From: Bradyrhizobium sp. 164
GTDB lineage: Bacteria > Pseudomonadota > Alphaproteobacteria > Rhizobiales > Xanthobacteraceae
Assembly: GCF_023073715.1 (NCBI RefSeq)
Contig: NZ_JADPKA010000040.1
Coordinates: 62,001 to 126,000 of the forward strand
Direction: 5' to 3'
DNA: 64,000 nucleotides
The translations under genes and the position numbers were made by a program. Numbering within the stretch: position 1 is the first letter of the stretch; every line of letters starts with the position of its first letter. The notes beneath the pieces are model-generated. The model saw nothing but the letters and a program-made list of their open reading frames with translations, was not told the origin of the DNA and searched no databases. Positions 8,753-17,237 of the stretch are shown piece after piece.

Positions 8753-9376
8753 TCACTCCTCGAGCAAGCTATCATTTCCCTTGGGTCCCGCGATGGTCTG
8801 ACCTGGTGCCGGGCGATAGCGCAACTCGCGCTCGCGAGGTGCCGGGCGGTCAGACGGGTCGCGGCCGAGCTTGGATTGCAGCTCGAGGAGGTCGGTAAAG
8901 ACGTCGGCCTGGCGGCGCAGCTCGTCGGCGATCATCGGCGGCTGGCTGGCAATGGTGGAGACCACGGTGACCCGCACGCCGCGGCGCTGGACGGCCTCGA
9001 CCAGGGAGCGGAAATTGCCGTCACCCGAGAACAGCACCATCTGGTCGATATGCTCGGCGAGCTCCATGGCATCCACGGCGAGCTCGATGTCCATGTTGCC
9101 CTTGACCTTGCGGCGGCCGGAGGCGTCGATGAATTCCTTGGTTGCCTTGGTCACGACAGTGTAGCCGTTGTAGTCGAGCCAGTCGGTCAGGGGACGGATC
9201 GAGGAGTATTCCTGATCCTCGATGATGGCGGTGTAATAGAACGCCCGCAGCAACGTCCCCTGGCTCTGAAATTCCTTCAGCAGGCGCTTGTAATCGATGT
9301 CGAAGCCGAGCGTCTTGGCCGTGGCATAGAGATTGGCTCCGTCGATGAAGAGCGCAATCCGGTTGGAAGATGACAT
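8753..9376 (-). CDS. NYN-domain (LabA/DUF88-like) protein, putative ribonuclease
   Basis: The protein has 207 residues from the ATG at 9376 (AAGG 6 nt upstream). It matches the NYN/PIN-like fold: ALFIDGANLY with Asp12 at the first strand, the central GNMDIELAVDAM block, and LFSGDGNF with a further conserved Asp. These acidic residues form the metal site in NYN nucleases. The C-terminal 35 residues are polar and probably disordered. LabA/DUF88 proteins are taken to be RNA-acting, but no substrate is known here. It appears to be a single-gene unit. Confidence 0.88.
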   Translation of the reverse strand: MSSSNRIALFIDGANLYATAKTLGFDIDYKRLLKEFQSQGTLLRAFYYTAIIEDQEYSSIRPLTDWLDYNGYTVVTKATKEFIDASGRRKVKGNMDIELAVDAMELAEHIDQMVLFSGDGNFRSLVEAVQRRGVRVTVVSTIASQPPMIADELRRQADVFTDLLELQSKLGRDPSDRPAPRERELRYRPAPGQTIAGPKGNDSLLEE

Positions 9377-9877
9377 GATGCCTTGACTTCTGGGACGAGG
9401 TGGCATGCCGCGGGCTGAGTGCACATTAACGAAGGCGGCACGTTCAAACCCCTTTAAAAGCTCATGCTATACCGGCGATCATTAGCCTTCAAACGATTTG
9501 CTGTGAGCCGAAGATTAATTCGCAATATCCAAAGCACGGACAAACGTCTCGGATGAGACAGCGCATCTCCGTGGATGGGTGAGCCCGGGGCATTCTCGAC
9601 CTGTCCGCAAGCGCTGCAATCAAATCCTGATGCGCTTCAGTGCGCCATTTCCGCTGACCTATTTAGCCCACCCGCCTGGCGGCAAGAGGGGCTCAACCAC
9701 ATGAACTAGCCACTGCATTTTGCAAGCGTGAGCTGCTGGGAGCGCGTTCGGATTCGGCTCAGGATCTCGCAGCGGGCACACAATGAATCCATGGCGCTGC
9801 CAGATTTGAGCCGCATCGCGGCCCATCTTGCCGCGAAGGGTCGAACTGGTAGGGGGGCGCAACACCGGGAGTTTTCG
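9377..9877. other. Intergenic region, no supported feature
   Basis: Roughly 500 nt between the divergent NYN and secreted-protein genes. Short frames on both strands lack ribosome sites and recognisable products. The proximal part presumably holds the two promoters, but I cannot point to convincing -35/-10 pairs. Confidence 0.4.
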
Positions 9878-10615
9878 ATGTCCGGTTATTTGCGGCTTTG
9901 CTTGACGAGTTTAGTTCTTGTTGGAGCTCTTGCAGCGACACCTGCGTTTTCCAACCCTTTTGCCGATTTTTTCGGTAACGCTTCGCGCGAGCCCGCAGCA
10001 AGCCCTCCCGTGCAAGCGGAATGCTTGCCGCGGCCCGGCGACTCGCCCGGCGCGGGCCAACACTGGGTCTATCGGCGGGACGGCCATCGCAAATGTTGGT
10101 TCCTGGCCGAGGGTGTCACGAGGGTGCAAAAGCCGGCACATCGTCGCGCGGCCAACCGCGGCGCCAATCCCGACCAGAACGATGCCGCGCGGCTCAGGCG
10201 GAGCCCGGTGGTTGATGCACGCGCGGAGTTGCAACGCTCCGCACCGGCAGAGGGGGTCCAGCCGCCGCCGCCTGCACGCGAAGTCAAGGTAGCTGATGCC
10301 GCTCTCGTTGTCGGCACGGGCACGACGGCCGTGATGCCAGCCGCACCTTTCACCGCTCTTCCCACCGGCCAGTTCACGTCCGAACATTCCGTGCCGTTCC
10401 AAATTGACGTGGAGAAGCCCCTCGCGGCGGTACGCGACGCGGCCGCCGCCTCGGTGCCACCGGCTATTCCGGTGGGCATGCCCCCTGCGGAGGCGGGCGA
10501 TGGAGGAAAGGGCTGGACAGCAACCTGGCTGGGCTTGCTGCTGATGGTCCTGGGAATCGGCTCTGTCTTAAGCTCGAGCCGCGTGCTGCGCGAAGCGGTG
10601 CTGTTGCGCAGTTAA
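9878..10615 (+). CDS. Secreted hypothetical protein with C-terminal membrane helix
   Basis: The protein has 245 residues from the ATG at 9878. A signal peptide (LRLCLTSLVLVGALAATPAFS) precedes a small cysteine-containing domain (ECLPRPGD, then HWVYRRDGHRKCWFLAEG). I associate that second block with many short secreted proteins of Bradyrhizobium. The middle is low-complexity Ala/Pro/Arg, and a C-terminal hydrophobic stretch (TWLGLLLMVLGIGSVL) could anchor it. Two cysteines may form a disulphide. The function is unknown and no operon partner is evident. Confidence 0.75.
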   Translation: MSGYLRLCLTSLVLVGALAATPAFSNPFADFFGNASREPAASPPVQAECLPRPGDSPGAGQHWVYRRDGHRKCWFLAEGVTRVQKPAHRRAANRGANPDQNDAARLRRSPVVDARAELQRSAPAEGVQPPPPAREVKVADAALVVGTGTTAVMPAAPFTALPTGQFTSEHSVPFQIDVEKPLAAVRDAAAASVPPAIPVGMPPAEAGDGGKGWTATWLGLLLMVLGIGSVLSSSRVLREAVLLRS

Positions 10616-10852
10616 CGGAACGAAGCCCTGGCGCCACACCAGGCGGAGGAGCCCCAGTTCGGCGCGGACTGGCGGCTGGCGTGTCGCCTGATCGGCAACT
10701 CAATCTCGAGGTCGAGGCAGCGCCGGCGGCGTGACGGCCGCAAACTTTCCGCACGTCTTCGAGAACTCGCGCCGACGTCTCAGGCACGGTATCCGTCGCC
10801 TTTCAAATGCCGATGCGTTGGACCGCACGGCGAGGCCTCGTCCTCGCGCGCC

Positions 10853-11797
10853 CTAACCTGCCCGTGCCGCGCGCCGCAGCGCCTGTGGCGGCTGGCCGAA
10901 GGCGCGGATGAAGGCGCGGCGCATTCGCTCGGGGTCGCCGAATCCGGTCACTTCCGCGACGAGCTCGATCGCCTCACGCGAGGACTGCACGCGCTCGCGT
11001 GCCGCTTCGAGCCGCAACCGCTCGATCGCCTTGGACGGCGTCGTGCCGGTCTCGGCGGCAAAGGCACGGGCGAAATGTCGCGCGCTCATGCCGGCGCGAT
11101 CGGCAAGGTCCTCCACCGTCAGCGGCGCGTCGAGATTTTCGCGCGCCCAGGACAACAGTGCGCCGAAGCGGCCGTTCGGCGCCTTCAGCTCCAGCAGCGA
11201 GGAGAATTGCGACTGGCCGCCGCTGCGGCGATGATAGAGCACGAGCTGGCGCGCGGTCTGCTGCGCGATCTCTTCGCCGTGGTCCTCGGTGACCATCGCG
11301 AGCGCGAGATCAATGCCCGCGGAGATGCCTGCCGAGGTCCAGACATTGCCGTCGCGGGTGAAGATCTGGTCCGGCTCGAACTTCACCTTGGGATATCGCG
11401 CGACGAAATCGCGCGTCCGCCCCCAATGAGTGGTGGCGCGGCGCCCGTCGAGCAGGCCGGCTTCGGCCAGCACGTAGGCACCCGAGCAGACGCTGGCGAC
11501 CCGCACGCCACGCCGCGCCAGCCGCTGCACGAAGGCGCGCGTGACCTCACAGCGCGCGGCGTCCGCGACGCCCGCGCCGCCGGCCACGACCAGGGTCGTG
11601 ATCGCATTCGCCGACTTGAAATCGCGCGCCATCATCTCGACCCCGGAGGAGCTGCGCACGAGGCCCGCTTTCGCCGCCAGCACGCGAATGCCCGGCGCCA
11701 TGCCGGTGCAGCGCGCTGCGACCTCGAATGCCGAGATCGGGCCCGCCGCGTCGAGCAACTGAAAATCCGGGAAGATCAAGATGCCGATCATGGTCAT
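10853..11797 (-). CDS. GlxA-family transcriptional regulator (DJ-1/PfpI plus AraC HTH)
   Basis: The protein has 314 residues. The N-terminal half is a DJ-1/PfpI fold (IGILIFPDFQLLDAAGP, then ASVCSGAYVLAEAGLL with the elbow Cys). The C-terminal third is an AraC-type double helix-turn-helix (LTVEDLADRAGMSARHFARAFA, then VAEVTGFGDPERMRRAF). Starts at 11797 and 11791 are both possible. It is divergent from, and 85 nt away from, another DJ-1-fold gene at 11883. This arrangement suggests it controls that gene and that its N-terminal domain may sense a related ligand. The longer frame upstream is a shadow of the neighbour. Confidence 0.92.
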   Translation of the reverse strand: MTMIGILIFPDFQLLDAAGPISAFEVAARCTGMAPGIRVLAAKAGLVRSSSGVEMMARDFKSANAITTLVVAGGAGVADAARCEVTRAFVQRLARRGVRVASVCSGAYVLAEAGLLDGRRATTHWGRTRDFVARYPKVKFEPDQIFTRDGNVWTSAGISAGIDLALAMVTEDHGEEIAQQTARQLVLYHRRSGGQSQFSSLLELKAPNGRFGALLSWARENLDAPLTVEDLADRAGMSARHFARAFAAETGTTPSKAIERLRLEAARERVQSSREAIELVAEVTGFGDPERMRRAFIRAFGQPPQALRRAARAG

Positions 11798-11882
11798 GTC
11801 CGAAACTGAGGGAATTACGTCATTTCGGACGGAAGGGCACCATGCGATCCTGCCGGCGTCAAGCTCATCCTCGGAGGCTCCC

Positions 11883-12569
11883 ATGTCGTCACCGCTCCAG
11901 ATCGGACTCCTGGTGTTTCCGCGTGTCACCCAGCTCGACTTCACCGGGCCCTTGCAGGTGTTCGCCATGCTTCCGGGCGCGAAGCTGCACCTGATCTGGA
12001 AGCGGATCGAGCCCGTGCCGAGCGATTCCGTGCTGACGCTGACGCCGACCACGACCTTTGCCGACTGCCCGCAACTTGACGTCATCTGTGTGCCCGGCGG
12101 CGGCGGCACCAACGACCTGCTCAACGACGAGGAGGTGCTCGATTTCCTGCGCCGGCAGGCCGAAGGCGCCAAATACGTCACCTCGGTCTGCACGGGATCA
12201 CTGGCGCTTGGCGCCGCCGGCCTGTTGAAGGGCTACCGCGCCGCCACCCATTGGAGCGCGATGGAGATGCTCAGCCAGTTCGGCGCAACGCCGACCAGGA
12301 CACGCGTCTGCATCGACCGCAACCGCATCACCGGCGGCGGCGTCACCGCCGGCATTGATTTCGCGCTGACCCTGGTCTCGATCCTGGTCGACCGCACCAC
12401 GGCGGAAGCAATCCAGCTCCAGATGGAATACAATCCCGCCCCGCCGTTCAATTCAGGCTCGCCCGACACCGCGCCTGCCGAGGTGCTGGCCCTGCTCCGC
12501 GAACGCGGCGCGCAAAACCAGGCGCGGCGGCTCGAGGCGGTGAAGCGCGCAGCGGAGCGGATGGCGTAG
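11883..12569 (+). CDS. DJ-1/PfpI protein, isonitrile hydratase-like
   Basis: The protein has 228 residues from the ATG at 11883 (GGAGG upstream). It matches the isonitrile hydratase InhA subgroup of DJ-1 proteins, which convert isonitriles to N-substituted formamides. The pattern is FPRVTQLDFTGP with Asp19, PGGGG, and the nucleophile elbow SVCTGS with Cys103-Thr104, corresponding in spacing to the Asp, Cys and Thr known to matter in Pseudomonas InhA. The GITGGGVTAGID-like block follows. It is probably cytoplasmic and likely controlled by the divergent GlxA-type regulator. The real substrate may differ from isonitriles. Confidence 0.85.
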   Translation: MSSPLQIGLLVFPRVTQLDFTGPLQVFAMLPGAKLHLIWKRIEPVPSDSVLTLTPTTTFADCPQLDVICVPGGGGTNDLLNDEEVLDFLRRQAEGAKYVTSVCTGSLALGAAGLLKGYRAATHWSAMEMLSQFGATPTRTRVCIDRNRITGGGVTAGIDFALTLVSILVDRTTAEAIQLQMEYNPAPPFNSGSPDTAPAEVLALLRERGAQNQARRLEAVKRAAERMA

Positions 12570-12654
12570 CCTGCGCTCTCGCGTCCCCGACGCGGCCAAC
12601 ATGTAGCGCTGCGCTGCGTCTGGGGCACGTGACCTTCGTGCTGGTCCCCCAAAG

Positions 12655-12690
12655 AAAAAGGCCGCTCGGTTTCCCAAGCGGCCTTTCCTG
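12655..12690 (+). terminator. Rho-independent-type terminator
   Basis: The stem GGCCGCT (12660-12666) / AGCGGCC (12677-12683) has a 10-nt loop, an A-rich 5' side and a TTTCCTG tail. It lies about 90 nt after the isonitrile-hydratase-like gene and probably ends that transcript. Confidence 0.65.
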
Positions 12691-12983
12691 TCTTACGGCG
12701 GCTGCACATTCCATCGGGCGATTTCGAACTTCCAGACCGGGGGCCTATCTCCGCGATCGAGTCCTGGTCGGCGGCCGCTGCATCTCGGGACAGTCGCGAA
12801 CTGTTGCCCGAACCGAACGCGATGGTCTCCCATCTCCGTAAGATGGGACCATTGAGCCGCATCGCTGGCGTGAGCGCAACGCCGGCGCAGGCGGCATCCC
12901 CGCTGTTCCCGTTGTCCCCAGCGGCGCGAAACGGATGCGCGTGCATCCAATGTCGCGATAAAGATTCGCGTCCGGGCAGACGC
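12691..12983. other. Intergenic region, no supported feature
   Basis: About 290 nt between the terminator at 12655-12690 and the convergent end of the NDUFA12 gene. Several frames cross it, but none has a ribosome site or recognisable product. Confidence 0.4.
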
Positions 12984-13394
12984 TCAGTTGGCCGGGGTCC
13001 AGGGCTGATAGTCGCCGGTCGCCTTCGGCCGCCGCCCGCTGGCAAGGGTCGAGCCCGAAGGACGGTAGGCCTTCGGCGTACCGGTGAGATTCGGCTGGTG
13101 CGGCTTTTCCCACTCGCGCGGCTGATAGTTGGTCTCGGTCGGCGGCACATCGACGACGTGATGGATCCAGCCGTGCCAGGACGGCGGGATGCGGCTCGCT
13201 TCGGCATAGCCGTTATAGACGACCCAGCGCCGCTCGAAGCCGAGCGTCGGATCAATCGCCCCGCCGCGAGTGCGATAATAGAGATTGCCCTGCTCGTCCT
13301 GGCCGACCAGCTCGCCGTACCGTTTGGTCCAGAGCTGGGTGCCAAACGTCTGGCCATTCCACCAGGTGAAGAACTTGAGAAAGAATTGTTTCAT
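12984..13394 (-). CDS. NADH:ubiquinone oxidoreductase accessory subunit NDUFA12
   Basis: The protein has 136 residues from the ATG at 13394. It carries the family pattern throughout: KFFTWWNGQTFGTQLWTKR, GELVGQDEQGNLYYR, ERRWVVYNGYAEASRIPPSWHGW and the C-terminal KPHQPNLTGTP-AYRP block. NDUFA12 (B17.2) is an accessory subunit of complex I shared by alphaproteobacteria and mitochondria and sits on the peripheral arm. It stands alone here, away from the nuo operon. In many relatives it lies close to accC, aat and DUF2155; here the same genes occur but are spread over 13 kb. Confidence 0.95.
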   Translation of the reverse strand: MKQFFLKFFTWWNGQTFGTQLWTKRYGELVGQDEQGNLYYRTRGGAIDPTLGFERRWVVYNGYAEASRIPPSWHGWIHHVVDVPPTETNYQPREWEKPHQPNLTGTPKAYRPSGSTLASGRRPKATGDYQPWTPAN

Positions 13395-13634
13395 GCGGCA
13401 AGGCCCTGCTTCCTCGGGTCCTGATGCCATCCGAACGGCGAAATGTCCAGTTCGGAGGGTGCGTCGGTGCCTCCGCAGATCCGGCTACCGAGCAAGATCT
13501 GCCGCAAAGCGGCCGCGATCCATTCATCCCGGGTACAGCGGCACCGGCTGAAGCTCTCTTTCGCACGCAAACCGGCGTGATCCCAGGAACCCCAACGCTT
13601 TCATAGGGTTTGCTTCCGGGAAAGGAGTTTGACC

Positions 13635-14300
13635 ATGAACAGTCTGAAATACCTGAGTGCTGCCGCGGCGATGGCGTTGGTTCTTCCCTTGGCGAGCCCG
13701 AGTTTCGCGCAGAGTCGTGCCGCCGTGGTCGGAGCGGGCGGCGCCCATGTCGGCGGTGGCGGCGGTGGTGGCGGTGCTCATTTCGGCGGAGGCGGTGCAC
13801 GTATGGGCGGCGGCGGCGCCGCGTTCCATGGCGGTGGCGGCAATTTCGGGGCCGGTGCAGCGGTTCGTCCGAGCGGCGGCAGTTTCGCGGCCGGCACTGC
13901 GATGCGTCCCAGCGCTGGCAGTTTCGCGGCCGGCACGGTGAGCCGCCCCGCGATGTCGCCGTCCTTCAGCGGCAGCCGCAGCGTCGCAACCGCGGGCAAC
14001 TGGCAGGGCGGGAGCAACTGGAGCGGTCGCCACTGGCATCATCGGCGCGGCGGCTTCTGGCCCGGCTTCGCGGCAGGTGCGGCGATCGGCGGCCTCGGCT
14101 CGTACGCCTATTACGGCGGCGGCTATGGCTATTATGACGACCCCTATTACTACGACAGCTATTATGATGAGCCGACAGTGGCCGTGGTGCCAGACAGCGG
14201 CGGCGACTCGTACGCTTATTGCGCGCAGCGCTACAAGTCGTACGACCCGGCCTCGGGTACGTATCTCGGCTATGACGGCCAGCGGCATCCCTGCCCGTAA
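13635..14300 (+). CDS. Gly-rich secreted protein with BA14K-like C-terminus
   Basis: The protein has 221 residues from the ATG at 13635 (AAAGGAG upstream). A signal peptide (to about residue 28) is followed by Gly/Ala-rich low-complexity repeats (about 35-120), a hydrophobic glycine-zipper-like stretch (GFWPGFAAGAAIGGLGSYAYYGGG), Tyr/Asp-rich runs and a BA14K-like end (YCAQRYKSYDPASGTYLGYDGQRHPC). Such proteins are envelope-associated; the Brucella 14 kDa antigen is the type member. The biochemical role is unknown. It appears monocistronic with a terminator-like hairpin just after the stop. Confidence 0.82.
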   Translation: MNSLKYLSAAAAMALVLPLASPSFAQSRAAVVGAGGAHVGGGGGGGGAHFGGGGARMGGGGAAFHGGGGNFGAGAAVRPSGGSFAAGTAMRPSAGSFAAGTVSRPAMSPSFSGSRSVATAGNWQGGSNWSGRHWHHRRGGFWPGFAAGAAIGGLGSYAYYGGGYGYYDDPYYYDSYYDEPTVAVVPDSGGDSYAYCAQRYKSYDPASGTYLGYDGQRHPCP

Positions 14301-14322
14301 GCCGATCTGCGGCATTTGAAGC

Positions 14323-14353
14323 AAAAGGCGTCGCAGCGATGCGGCGCTTTTCT
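14323..14353 (+). terminator. Likely terminator hairpin
   Basis: AAAAGGCG at 14323 and GGCGCTTTT ending at 14351 flank an imperfect GC stem (GCGTCGC around an AGC turn). A T-rich tail follows, just downstream of the BA14K-like gene. Confidence 0.5.
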
Positions 14354-14526
14354 CGTATTGGTCGTGCGCTTCACTTGCTTCGCGCCACTTTTGGATCACG
14401 CTTCATTCAAATGGACCTTTATTCACCGCGCCGTGCATATCAATTGCCATCCAATCCAAAATTGACCCGACCCACGATTCGCGGATATCACCATCACAGT
14501 GGGGACCTCGATTGCTGGGAAGTGTC

Positions 14527-14949
14527 ATGCCGCGTATTCTCGTGGTTGATGACGATCCGATGGTCGGCGCAACCATCGAAGTCCTCCTCCAACGTCAGGG
14601 CTTCGACGTCACGCTGACCGACGGCGGAGAAACGGGATTGGCTGCGCTCGAAACACAGGCTTTCGACGTGATGCTGGTCGACATCTTCATGCCGCACATG
14701 CGCGGCTTCGAGTCCATCCGCATCTTTCACGAGCGCGCGCCGGCCACGCCGCTGATCGCGATGTCCGGCTACGCCTTCGCCTCATCCGCCTCGCCTTCCC
14801 CCGACTTTCTCCGCATGGCGCTGGAGCTCGGCGCGACCCGCTGCCTGCGCAAGCCGTTCACCCCGGACGCGCTGCTGACCACGATCCGGGAATGCCTCGC
14901 CGGTGCCGCCGAGAGCGCACAGCCGAAGGACAAGAAAGAAGCCCCTTGA
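14527..14949 (+). CDS. Single-domain response regulator
   Basis: The protein has 140 residues: receiver only, with acidic residues VVDDD at 6-10, phospho-Asp52 in LVDIFMP, and Lys109 in LRKPF. There is no output domain. It precedes the hybrid kinase at 14946 with a TTGA stop-start overlap, so the two are made together. It may be the phosphate acceptor of that kinase or a brake on it. Confidence 0.92.
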   Translation: MPRILVVDDDPMVGATIEVLLQRQGFDVTLTDGGETGLAALETQAFDVMLVDIFMPHMRGFESIRIFHERAPATPLIAMSGYAFASSASPSPDFLRMALELGATRCLRKPFTPDALLTTIRECLAGAAESAQPKDKKEAP

Positions 14950-17237
14950 TCCCAACGCAGCGCGTCATTCTCGGTGCTGGACTTGCCATCCTCCTGATCA
15001 TCACCGCAGCCTCGATCGCCCTCGACTTCAAGTCGCGGTCCGATGCGGCCTGGGTCAACCACGCCGTCCAGGTGCAGAAGAAGATCTCCGACCTGCGCGT
15101 GCTGCTGCGCCGTGCCGAGGGCGCCGCGCGCGGCTACGAGCTCTATCGCAGCGCGGGTTTCAGCGATGAGTTCCAGGCAGTCCGCGCCCGGATCGCGCCG
15201 GCCCTCGCCGAGCTCAAGCGCGACGTGCGCGACCATCCGGATCAGGTCGCGCTGCTGGAGGGCACGGAGCCGCTGGCGCTGCGCCGGATCGAGATCGCCG
15301 CCGCGGCGATGCGCCTGCGCACTGAGAACGACCAGGCCGGCATTGCCGCACTTAACGGCAAGGCCGAGGGCCGCGGCCTCATGGACACGGTGATGCGCAA
15401 TCTCGACCATCTGAGCGCCGAGGAAGAACGCCTGCTCACCGCGCGCTCCCAGGATTCGCGCCGCACCGGCATCGTGCTGCTCGGCATCGACGTTGCGGGC
15501 GCCGTGCTGATCCTGCTCCTTGTCGCGCTGGTGATGCGCGAGAGCCGGCGGACCACTGTCGCGCTCCAGAGCACGCTGACCGAGACCACGGCCGCCAAGG
15601 AGGCGCTCGAGGCAGCGGTGGCCGAGCGCACCGAGCATCTGGTCGCAGCCCATGACGAGCTGCGCCTGTCGGTCAACGTGCTCCAGAGCACGTTTCGCAG
15701 CATGGCGGAGGCGGTGCTGGTTATCGATGCCGAGGGCACCGTCCTGCTATCCAATCCGGCCGCCGAGCGCATGTTGTTGCATCGTGCCGGCATGAATTTG
15801 CGCAATCTGCGCGCGCTGTCCGATGTGTTTCACGGCGACGGCGTCACGCCGCTGAAGGCCGACGAGCTGCCGTCGACGCGCGTGCTGCGCGGCGAGCAGT
15901 TCGAAGAGCTGGAGATGATCGTCCGCCCGCACAGTGACAATTCTCCCCGCCATCTCATGATCAGCGGCCGGCCGATGCGGGACGGGCAAGGTAATATCTC
16001 CGGCGCTGTGCTGGTCTATCACGACGCCACCACCTCGCGCGAGACAGAGCGCCAACTCTATCAGTCGCAGAAGCTGGATGCCATCGGCAAGCTGACCGGC
16101 GGCGTCGCGCACGACTTCAACAACATGCTGACCGTGATCTCCGGCAACACGGAGACGCTGGTGGCGAGCCTGAAGGACCAGCCCGAGCTCCAGCGCACGG
16201 CGCGGCTGATCGACGATGCCGCAGAGCGCTGCGCCGATCTCATCCAGCATCTGCTGGCGTTCGCGCGCAGGCAGCCGCTGCAGCCGCGCAACGTCGAGAT
16301 CAGCGCCGCGGTCGCGGATATCGCAAAGCTCCTGCGCCCCACTCTCGGGGAGCAGATCCAGATCGAGACCGTGCTGGAGCAGGGGCCGATGACGGCGCAT
16401 ATCGATCCGTCCCGGCTCACCAATGCCGTGCTCAACATGGCGATCAACGCTCGTGACGCCATGCCGAACGGCGGCAAGTTGCTGTTCGAGGCCCACCGGG
16501 TCGAGCTCGACGAGGCCTATGCGCAGAACAATCCGGACGTCCGGCCCGGCCCTTACGTGATGCTCGCCGTCAGCGACACCGGCACCGGCATGCCGGCCGA
16601 GGTCCAGCAGAAGGCATTCGAGCCGTTCTTCACCACCAAGGAAGTCGGCAAGGGCTCGGGCCTTGGGCTGTCCATGGTCTACGGCTTCGTCAAGCAGTCC
16701 GGCGGCCATATCAAGATCTACAGCGAAGAAGGCTACGGCACCACGATCAAGCTCTATCTGCCGCCGGGTGAAGGCACGGTTGATGTGGCCACTCCCGTCG
16801 CGCCGCAGGCCCAAGGCGGCGCCGAGACCATCTTCGTGGTCGAGGACGACACGTTGGTGCGCAACTTCGTCACCGCGCAGCTGCAGAGCCTCGGTTACAA
16901 GACGGTGGCCGCGCCCGACAGCCGCGCCGCACTGCAATTAATCGAGGCCGGCCAGCCGTTCGATCTGCTCTTCACCGACGTCGTCATTCCCGGCGGCATG
17001 AGCGGCCGCGAGCTCGCCGAGGAGGTGGCCAAGCGCCGGCCCGGCCTGAAGGTGCTCTACACCTCCGGCTATACCGACAACGCCATCGTCCACCACGGCA
17101 AGCTCGACGACGGCGTGTTGCTGCTGACGAAACCCTACCGCCGTAACCAGCTCGCGGAGATGATCCGGAAGGCGCTGGGCGGCGGGATCGCGGCAACCAA
17201 AATTAGCGCGTCGCCAGCACCACGGCGGCCAGCGTGA
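14946..17237 (+). CDS. CHASE3 hybrid sensor histidine kinase with PAS and receiver domains
   Basis: The protein has 763 residues from the TTG at 14946, which overlaps the receiver gene stop; an earlier in-frame start (14892) cannot be excluded. In order it has: membrane helix 1 (about 6-28); a CHASE3-like helical sensor; membrane helix 2 (about 174-198); a PAS domain (about 250-360); a HisKA core with His389 in GGVAHDFNNML; a HATPase domain (NMAINARDAMP, DTGTGMP, GSGLGLSM); and a C-terminal receiver with phospho-Asp in LLFTDVVIPGG and Lys in LTKPYR. Its CHASE3 region resembles that of the kinase at 605 in layout. Its 3' end overlaps the convergent DMT gene by 35 nt. Confidence 0.92.
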   Translation: MIPTQRVILGAGLAILLIITAASIALDFKSRSDAAWVNHAVQVQKKISDLRVLLRRAEGAARGYELYRSAGFSDEFQAVRARIAPALAELKRDVRDHPDQVALLEGTEPLALRRIEIAAAAMRLRTENDQAGIAALNGKAEGRGLMDTVMRNLDHLSAEEERLLTARSQDSRRTGIVLLGIDVAGAVLILLLVALVMRESRRTTVALQSTLTETTAAKEALEAAVAERTEHLVAAHDELRLSVNVLQSTFRSMAEAVLVIDAEGTVLLSNPAAERMLLHRAGMNLRNLRALSDVFHGDGVTPLKADELPSTRVLRGEQFEELEMIVRPHSDNSPRHLMISGRPMRDGQGNISGAVLVYHDATTSRETERQLYQSQKLDAIGKLTGGVAHDFNNMLTVISGNTETLVASLKDQPELQRTARLIDDAAERCADLIQHLLAFARRQPLQPRNVEISAAVADIAKLLRPTLGEQIQIETVLEQGPMTAHIDPSRLTNAVLNMAINARDAMPNGGKLLFEAHRVELDEAYAQNNPDVRPGPYVMLAVSDTGTGMPAEVQQKAFEPFFTTKEVGKGSGLGLSMVYGFVKQSGGHIKIYSEEGYGTTIKLYLPPGEGTVDVATPVAPQAQGGAETIFVVEDDTLVRNFVTAQLQSLGYKTVAAPDSRAALQLIEAGQPFDLLFTDVVIPGGMSGRELAEEVAKRRPGLKVLYTSGYTDNAIVHHGKLDDGVLLLTKPYRRNQLAEMIRKALGGGIAATKISASPAPRRPA

